This document shows, piece after piece, positions 6,383-9,408 of a stretch of 9,408 bases of DNA. How positions within the stretch are numbered: position 1 is the first letter of the stretch; each line of letters begins with the position of its first letter. The DNA is from Actinomycetota bacterium (GTDB lineage: Bacteria > Actinomycetota > Thermoleophilia > UBA2241). A model generated the notes under the pieces. The model searched no databases. It was not told where the DNA came from and saw only the letters and a list, made by a program, of their open reading frames with translations. Both the position numbers and the translations under genes were made by a program. Location of the stretch: NCBI GenBank assembly GCA_003157715.1, contig PMKK01000331.1, positions 10,198 to 19,605 on the forward strand, read 5' to 3'.

Positions 6383-7300
6383 ATGGCTCTCAACGACTAC
6401 CCGATAGATGTCCGCGTTGACTACCCTGAGCGCAGCTCACGCGGATGGGCCGCGCTCACCATCCTGCTGATCAAGTTCATCGCCCTCATCCCGCACTTCT
6501 TCGTCCTCGTCTTCCTCAGCATCGCCCAGTTCTTCGTGGCGCTGATCGCACAGGTGGCGGTGATGGTGAACGGTGAGTATCCGCCGGGCATGTTCGCCTT
6601 CGTGGCGGGGGTGTTGCGCTGGGACACCCGCGTCGCGGCTTTCGTCCTCTCGCTCAACGACCGCTACCCGCCGTTCACGCTGCAGCCCGTCGCCGACTAC
6701 CCGGTGGACGTCGTGGTGGAGCGACCCGCGCGAAGCAACCGTCTCTATGCGCTCTTCACAGTGGTCGTCGAGGTCGTCGTCATCGCGACGATGATCGCCC
6801 TGGCCGTCCACTTCGCGCACCACGCAGATGAGGTGTCCACGGGGCGTCACTACAACTTCTCGAGCAACCCGGGAACCGGCCTGTTCCTGCGCCAGATCGT
6901 CGCCCTGCCGCACCTCGTCGTGCTGTTCTTCTTGGCCATCGCCGCGTTCGTGCTCTGGGTCGTCGTTCAGTGGGTGATCCTCTTCAGCGCCGGGTTCCCG
7001 CGCGGCATGTTCGACTTCGTCACGGGCTATGTCCGCTGGCAGACGCGGGTGAGTGGCTATGCGGTGGGGCTGAGCGACCGCTACCCGCCGTTTACCTTCG
7101 ATCCGTCGCTGAAGGCGACCGCGGCGACCGAGCCGCCCCAGCCGCCGGCACCGCTGCCGCCGGCCCAGTGGTTCGGGGATCCCACCGGCCGCCACACACA
7201 CCGCTACTGGGACGGCGCTCAGTGGACGCCGCAGGTGGCAGATGATGGGCGGACCAGCGAGGACCCGCTCGACGCTTCCGGCTCAAACCCTCCGGCCTGA
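6383..7300 (+). CDS. Membrane protein with two DUF4389 modules and a C-terminal DUF2510 domain
   Basis: A 305-residue inner-membrane protein of unknown function made from an internal duplication. Module 1 (about 5-100) and module 2 (about 105-240) both start with YP-hydrophobic-V-V-R/E-P and a SxR signature. Both then hold a helical hairpin with IxLPH/IPH (36-38; 174-177), followed by G-Y/F-P-G-M-F, RW-TRV and finally DRYPPFT (93-99 and 232-238). Membrane segments are about 24-61 (two passes), 122-143 and 172-202. A Pro/Ala linker (249-260) leads to a DUF2510 domain with W263, DPTGR (266-270), RYWDG (274-278) and W281. DUF2510 is usually a short membrane-proximal module in Actinobacteria. The ATG at 6383 follows GAAGAAGGGCGG. 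The gene's last 18 bp overlap the convergent membrane-protein gene. Function is unknown; the assignment to domain families is firm. Confidence 0.88.
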   Translation: MALNDYPIDVRVDYPERSSRGWAALTILLIKFIALIPHFFVLVFLSIAQFFVALIAQVAVMVNGEYPPGMFAFVAGVLRWDTRVAAFVLSLNDRYPPFTLQPVADYPVDVVVERPARSNRLYALFTVVVEVVVIATMIALAVHFAHHADEVSTGRHYNFSSNPGTGLFLRQIVALPHLVVLFFLAIAAFVLWVVVQWVILFSAGFPRGMFDFVTGYVRWQTRVSGYAVGLSDRYPPFTFDPSLKATAATEPPQPPAPLPPAQWFGDPTGRHTHRYWDGAQWTPQVADDGRTSEDPLDASGSNPPA

Positions 7301-7870
7301 GCGAGCGGCGTCCCGCGCCCGCACGCGCCCCATGATGGCCGGCGAGGTCAGGACGTAGGCGACCATGGCCGAGGCGAGACCGGTCGGCACCAGCAGGATG
7401 CCGCCCAGGGTCGCCGCGTAGAGACCCAGACCGGGCCGCAGCGGGTCCCAGACGAACCGGCCCGCGGAGAGACAGACGAGGGTGATGGCAAGCCCGGCGA
7501 GGCCGACGCCGACGCAGGGCAGCATCGACAGCTTGGCCGGACGGCGGACGATCATCACAAAGCCGACCACCACGACCAGCGCGGCCAGAGCGAGGACCGG
7601 CGCGCCCCACGGCGTGGCCAGCGCGCCGTTGATGCCGCGCGTGGCGTGCGCGCTCAGGTTGACGTCGTGACCGGTCGAGACGTTCGCCCAGGGCAGAAAG
7701 ACGCCGGCCACGACGGCGAGTCCCAGGATCACCGTGACGAAGCCGTCGCCGACCCAGTCCGCTCGCGAGAACCCGTGGCGCTTCAGCGAGAGCGCGTGGT
7801 GCTTCAGCGACAACCCGTGGCGCTTCAGCGAGAATCCGTGGTGCTTCAGCGAGAGCGCGCCCTGCTTCAC
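7283..7870 (-). CDS. Four-helix membrane protein with a repetitive Lys/His-rich N-terminus
   Basis: A 195-residue protein with no recognised family. Residues 5-39 are five heptads: ALSLKHH, GFSLKRH, GLSLKHH, ALSLKRH and the degenerate GFSRADW. They carry six His and many Lys/Arg. Four hydrophobic segments follow at about 43-60, 90-108, 116-136 and 150-174. A basic C-terminus (RVRARDAARSGRRV) suggests that both ends are cytoplasmic. I chose the GTG at 7870, preceded by AAAGG with a seven-base gap. The frame is open for 171 codons more, but that part runs antisense through tadA. Starts after the repeats would cut into the first membrane helix, so the repeats are very likely translated. Leu/Phe at positions 2 and 4 of each heptad is not a standard coiled-coil pattern. 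The N-terminus could bind metal, nucleic acid or lipid headgroups; all of these are guesses. Confidence 0.72.
   Translation of the reverse strand: MKQGALSLKHHGFSLKRHGLSLKHHALSLKRHGFSRADWVGDGFVTVILGLAVVAGVFLPWANVSTGHDVNLSAHATRGINGALATPWGAPVLALAALVVVVGFVMIVRRPAKLSMLPCVGVGLAGLAITLVCLSAGRFVWDPLRPGLGLYAATLGGILLVPTGLASAMVAYVLTSPAIMGRVRARDAARSGRRV
7765..7869. repeat. Five 21-bp in-frame tandem repeats in the membrane-protein gene
   Basis: Units at 7765-7785, 7786-7806, 7807-7827, 7828-7848 and 7849-7869 share GCGA(G/C)A at one end and (G/C)CTTCA or GCTTCA at the other. Units 1 and 3 are nearly alike (CCGTGGCGC), and units 2 and 4 carry GTGGTGC, giving a 42-bp higher-order alternation. The array ends one base before the start codon's last base, so the gene effectively begins with it. 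The period is a multiple of three and all three plus-strand frames are also open here, a by-product of the repeat. Confidence 0.93.
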
Positions 7871-7961
7871 AAGAAGACCTTTCGTAGAACGTCCGCCCTG
7901 CGCGGCCTGTGAAGCGTGTATCGGCGCCGGCCCGTGGCAGCCTGAGCGAAGCGGCCTCTGA

Positions 7962-7967
7962 TATCCT
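7962..7967 (+). promoter_or_regulatory. Possible -10 element of tadA
   Basis: TATCCT (7962-7967) is the best AT-rich hexamer in the 123-bp divergent gap between tadA and the membrane-protein gene. It would place the transcript start near 7974, about 20 bases before the GTG at 7994. No good -35 is visible at the expected distance. Confidence 0.25.
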
Positions 7968-7993
7968 CGGCGGGTCGAGGGCATCATAGGACC

Positions 7994-8458
7994 GTGAGCG
8001 AGCACCACTTTCCACGCGACGAGTACTACATGCGATTCGCGCTGCGCGAAGCCGCGCGCGCCGGCAAGCACGGCGACGTGCCGATCGGCGCCGTGGTCAC
8101 CTTCCAGGGCGAGATCATCGGCTCGGCCGGCAACGAGCGCGAGCTGCGCCAGAGCCCCACGGCCCACGCCGAGGTCCTGGCCATAGAGCAGGCGGCCCGG
8201 CGCATCGGCCACTGGCGCCTGCTCGACACGGTCATCTATGTCACGATCGAACCCTGTCCGATGTGCGCCGGGGCGATCGTGCTGGCCCGCGTGCCGCGGC
8301 TGGTCTACGGCGCGCCCGACGAGAAGGCCGGCGCCACCGGCACGCTCTTCGACATCGTCCGCGACCCACGCCTGAACCATCACGTCGACGTCGTCGGCGG
8401 CGTGCTCGAAGACGAGTCGGTCGAACTGCTGCAGCAGTTCTTCAGGGAGCGCCGTTAG
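7994..8458 (+). CDS. tadA: tRNA adenosine(34) deaminase TadA
   Basis: This 154-residue zinc enzyme converts wobble adenosine to inosine in tRNA-Arg(ACG), allowing one tRNA to read CGU, CGC and CGA. The cytidine/deoxycytidylate deaminase fold is clear: GDVPIGAVV (27-35) in the substrate strand, H58 and catalytic E60 in TAHAEVLAIEQA, and zinc cysteines C88 and C91 in EPCPMCAGAI. The downstream VYGAPDEKAGATGTLFD (104-120) and LNHHVDVVGGV (128-138) are TadA-specific, which separates it from guanine deaminase and CMP deaminase. The length is typical of bacterial TadA. The GTG at 7994 is the best start for length, but its ribosome site is weak (AGGA only two bases away, GAGGG about 12 away); the ATG at 8030 would remove 12 residues. 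The substrate gene tRNA-Arg(ACG) is 2.1 kb upstream, and two tRNA-Ser genes follow directly. Confidence 0.95.
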   Translation: MSEHHFPRDEYYMRFALREAARAGKHGDVPIGAVVTFQGEIIGSAGNERELRQSPTAHAEVLAIEQAARRIGHWRLLDTVIYVTIEPCPMCAGAIVLARVPRLVYGAPDEKAGATGTLFDIVRDPRLNHHVDVVGGVLEDESVELLQQFFRERR

Positions 8459-8518
8459 GAGGCCGAGCCGGCACGCTGCACGGCCACCGCCCCGCCCCCG
8501 CGCCTGAAAGCCCTGCGG

Positions 8519-8524
8519 TATACT
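8519..8524 (+). promoter_or_regulatory. Probable -10 element of tRNA-Ser(GGA)
   Basis: TATACT in the context GCGGTATACT is identical to that before tRNA-Arg(ACG). It lies 28 bases before the tRNA 5' end, leaving a leader of about 20 bases. The upstream sequence is C-rich and shows no clear -35. The two tRNA-Ser genes may share this promoter, since they are only 34 bp apart. Confidence 0.5.
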
Positions 8525-8552
8525 GTCGCTCTGCCGAATGCGACGGCGGCGC

Positions 8553-8648
<96 letters not shown>

Positions 8649-8680
8649 CCACCCGCTCGCGTCACGTCCGGTGCATCCGC

Positions 8681-8775
<95 letters not shown>

Positions 8776-8862
8776 GAGATCCGCCCGCCGACCGGGCCGC
8801 CGGCCCCGACACGCGTCCCGATGCTGCACCGCGACAGGCGACGTGGTACCCTTTTCCGCTGT

Positions 8863-8937
8863 GGGCAATTAGCTCAGGGGGAGAGCGCCTGCTTCACACG
8901 CAGGAAGTCGTTGGTTCAAATCCAACATTGCCCACCA
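8863..8937 (+). tRNA. tRNA-Val(CAC)
   Basis: A class I tRNA. Its acceptor stem GGGCAAT/ATTGCCC is fully paired, with discriminator A8934 and encoded CCA (8935-8937). The anticodon stem CCTGC/GCAGG encloses loop TTCACAC, giving anticodon CAC (8895-8897), which reads GUG, a common Val codon in high-GC genomes. The T arm is GTTGG-TTCAAAT-CCAAC. A weak -10 (TACCCT, 8847-8852) lies 10 bases upstream. Confidence 0.97.
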
Positions 8938-8956
8938 TCTCATTGACTCGTGCGCC

Positions 8957-9408
8957 GTGACCGGGACTCGCGACACCAGCCGTTCGGATGCCGTGATCGA
9001 GACCCGCGGCGGCGTCACCGAGCGTCCCGGCGGCAAGACTCGCGAAGTTCCGCCCCACCACCTCGTCGTGCGCGCCGCGACGCCCGCCAACCTCGTCGTG
9101 CGCGCCGCGACGCCCGCCGACCTCGTCGTGCGCGCCGCGACGCCCGCCGACCTGGCCGGCATCGTCGTGATGGTCCGAAAGGCGTTCGGCCACGGTCTCG
9201 AAGCCAGGCTCGTCGAGCGCCTCGAAGCCGAACGTCGCGTCACGGCCGCGGTGGTCGCGGCAAGCGACGGGCACATCGTCGGTCATGCGCTGCTCAGCCG
9301 CCTCTTCCTGACCGCTCCCGACAGGCCCGCGCTGCCCGCGCTCGCCCTGGCGCCGGTCGCCGTCGCTCCGCGGTGCCAGGACCGCGGCGTCGGCAGCCTG
9401 GTCGTGCG
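8957..9408 (+). CDS. GNAT-family N-acetyltransferase, cut by right edge
   Basis: The frame is open for 150 codons to the window edge. It should transfer an acetyl group from acetyl-CoA to an amine; the substrate is unknown. The domain opens with VRAATPADL, the usual first GNAT strand, followed by helix 1 (GIVVMVRKAFG, 68-78), VVAASDGHIVGHALL (99-113) and motif A, ALAPVAVAPRCQDRGVGS (130-147). The acetyl-CoA loop is Q141-x-x-G144-x-G146. The layout resembles YhbS-like acetyltransferases. The start is uncertain. I give the furthest upstream GTG (8957), but GTG codons at 8993, 9068, 9098 and 9128 are in frame and none has a good ribosome site. If the last is used the protein begins exactly at the conserved strand. 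The gene starts 19 bp after tRNA-Val and could be cotranscribed with it. The first 35 residues are hydrophilic with no domain. Confidence 0.82.
   Translation, partial: MTGTRDTSRSDAVIETRGGVTERPGGKTREVPPHHLVVRAATPANLVVRAATPADLVVRAATPADLAGIVVMVRKAFGHGLEARLVERLEAERRVTAAVVAASDGHIVGHALLSRLFLTAPDRPALPALALAPVAVAPRCQDRGVGSLVV
9062..9151 (+). repeat. Three 30-bp in-frame tandem repeats at the start of the GNAT domain
   Basis: Units at 9062-9091, 9092-9121 and 9122-9151 are identical except for one base (AAC in unit 1, GAC in units 2 and 3). Each encodes LVVRAATPA(N/D), the first strand of a GNAT domain, so that strand is present three times in series (residues 36-65). Every unit contains an in-frame GTG. 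The near-identity implies recent duplication or active homogenisation. Confidence 0.95.

Noticed and set aside
7646..7961. Plus-strand open frames through the 21-bp array with repeated peptides
   Set aside because: The period is a multiple of three, so any frame gives a repetitive peptide. These have no ribosome site and no membrane segments, unlike the minus-strand reading.
7871..8383. N-terminal extension of the four-helix membrane protein to an ATG at 8383
   Set aside because: The extension would be antisense to most of tadA and contains no membrane or other domain. A GTG with an AAAGG site at 7870 is a better start.

Overview
This 9.4-kb chromosomal window is very GC-rich and looks actinobacterial. 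The strongest taxonomic cue is a DUF2510 domain, typical of Actinobacteria, fused to two DUF4389 membrane modules. GTG starts are frequent and third codon positions are strongly GC. A deep-branching class such as Thermoleophilia is my guess; no marker gene here settles it. All five tRNAs carry an encoded CCA end.

Layout. The left half (1-5426) is a run of minus-strand genes. In transcription order they are an M20-family metallopeptidase, an enolase-superfamily protein, a lipoprotein of glycoside hydrolase family 9, a ferritin-like four-helix protein, and the first 16 codons of a CxxC protein cut by the window edge. The gaps shrink along the run (169, 112, 99 and 9 bp). It could be one loosely spaced transcription unit, but its members share no evident pathway. 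A triple 28-bp tandem repeat sits between the enolase-like and GH9 genes. From 5584 the plus strand carries tRNA-Ser(GCT) and tRNA-Arg(ACG), then about 500 bp with no gene I can support, then the DUF4389-DUF4389-DUF2510 membrane protein. That gene converges on, and overlaps by 18 bp, a minus-strand four-helix membrane protein whose N-terminus is built from five 21-bp repeats. Divergent from the latter is tadA, followed by tRNA-Ser(GGA), tRNA-Ser(CGA), tRNA-Val(CAC) and a GNAT acetyltransferase cut by the right edge. The GNAT domain's first strand is preceded by a triple 30-bp in-frame repeat.

Functional links. The best-supported theme on the right is translation. TadA makes inosine at the wobble position of tRNA-Arg(ACG), and that substrate gene lies about 2.1 kb away. 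Three of the four tRNA-Ser isoacceptors normally needed are also here. On the left, GH9 is a surface glycan hydrolase, while the enolase-like and M20 enzymes are probably cytoplasmic catabolic proteins of unknown substrate.

I see no defence system, mobile element or CRISPR array. The most unusual signal is three unrelated short tandem repeats (28, 21 and 30 bp) in 6.4 kb. Two of them are in frame at the N-termini of proteins and one is intergenic.
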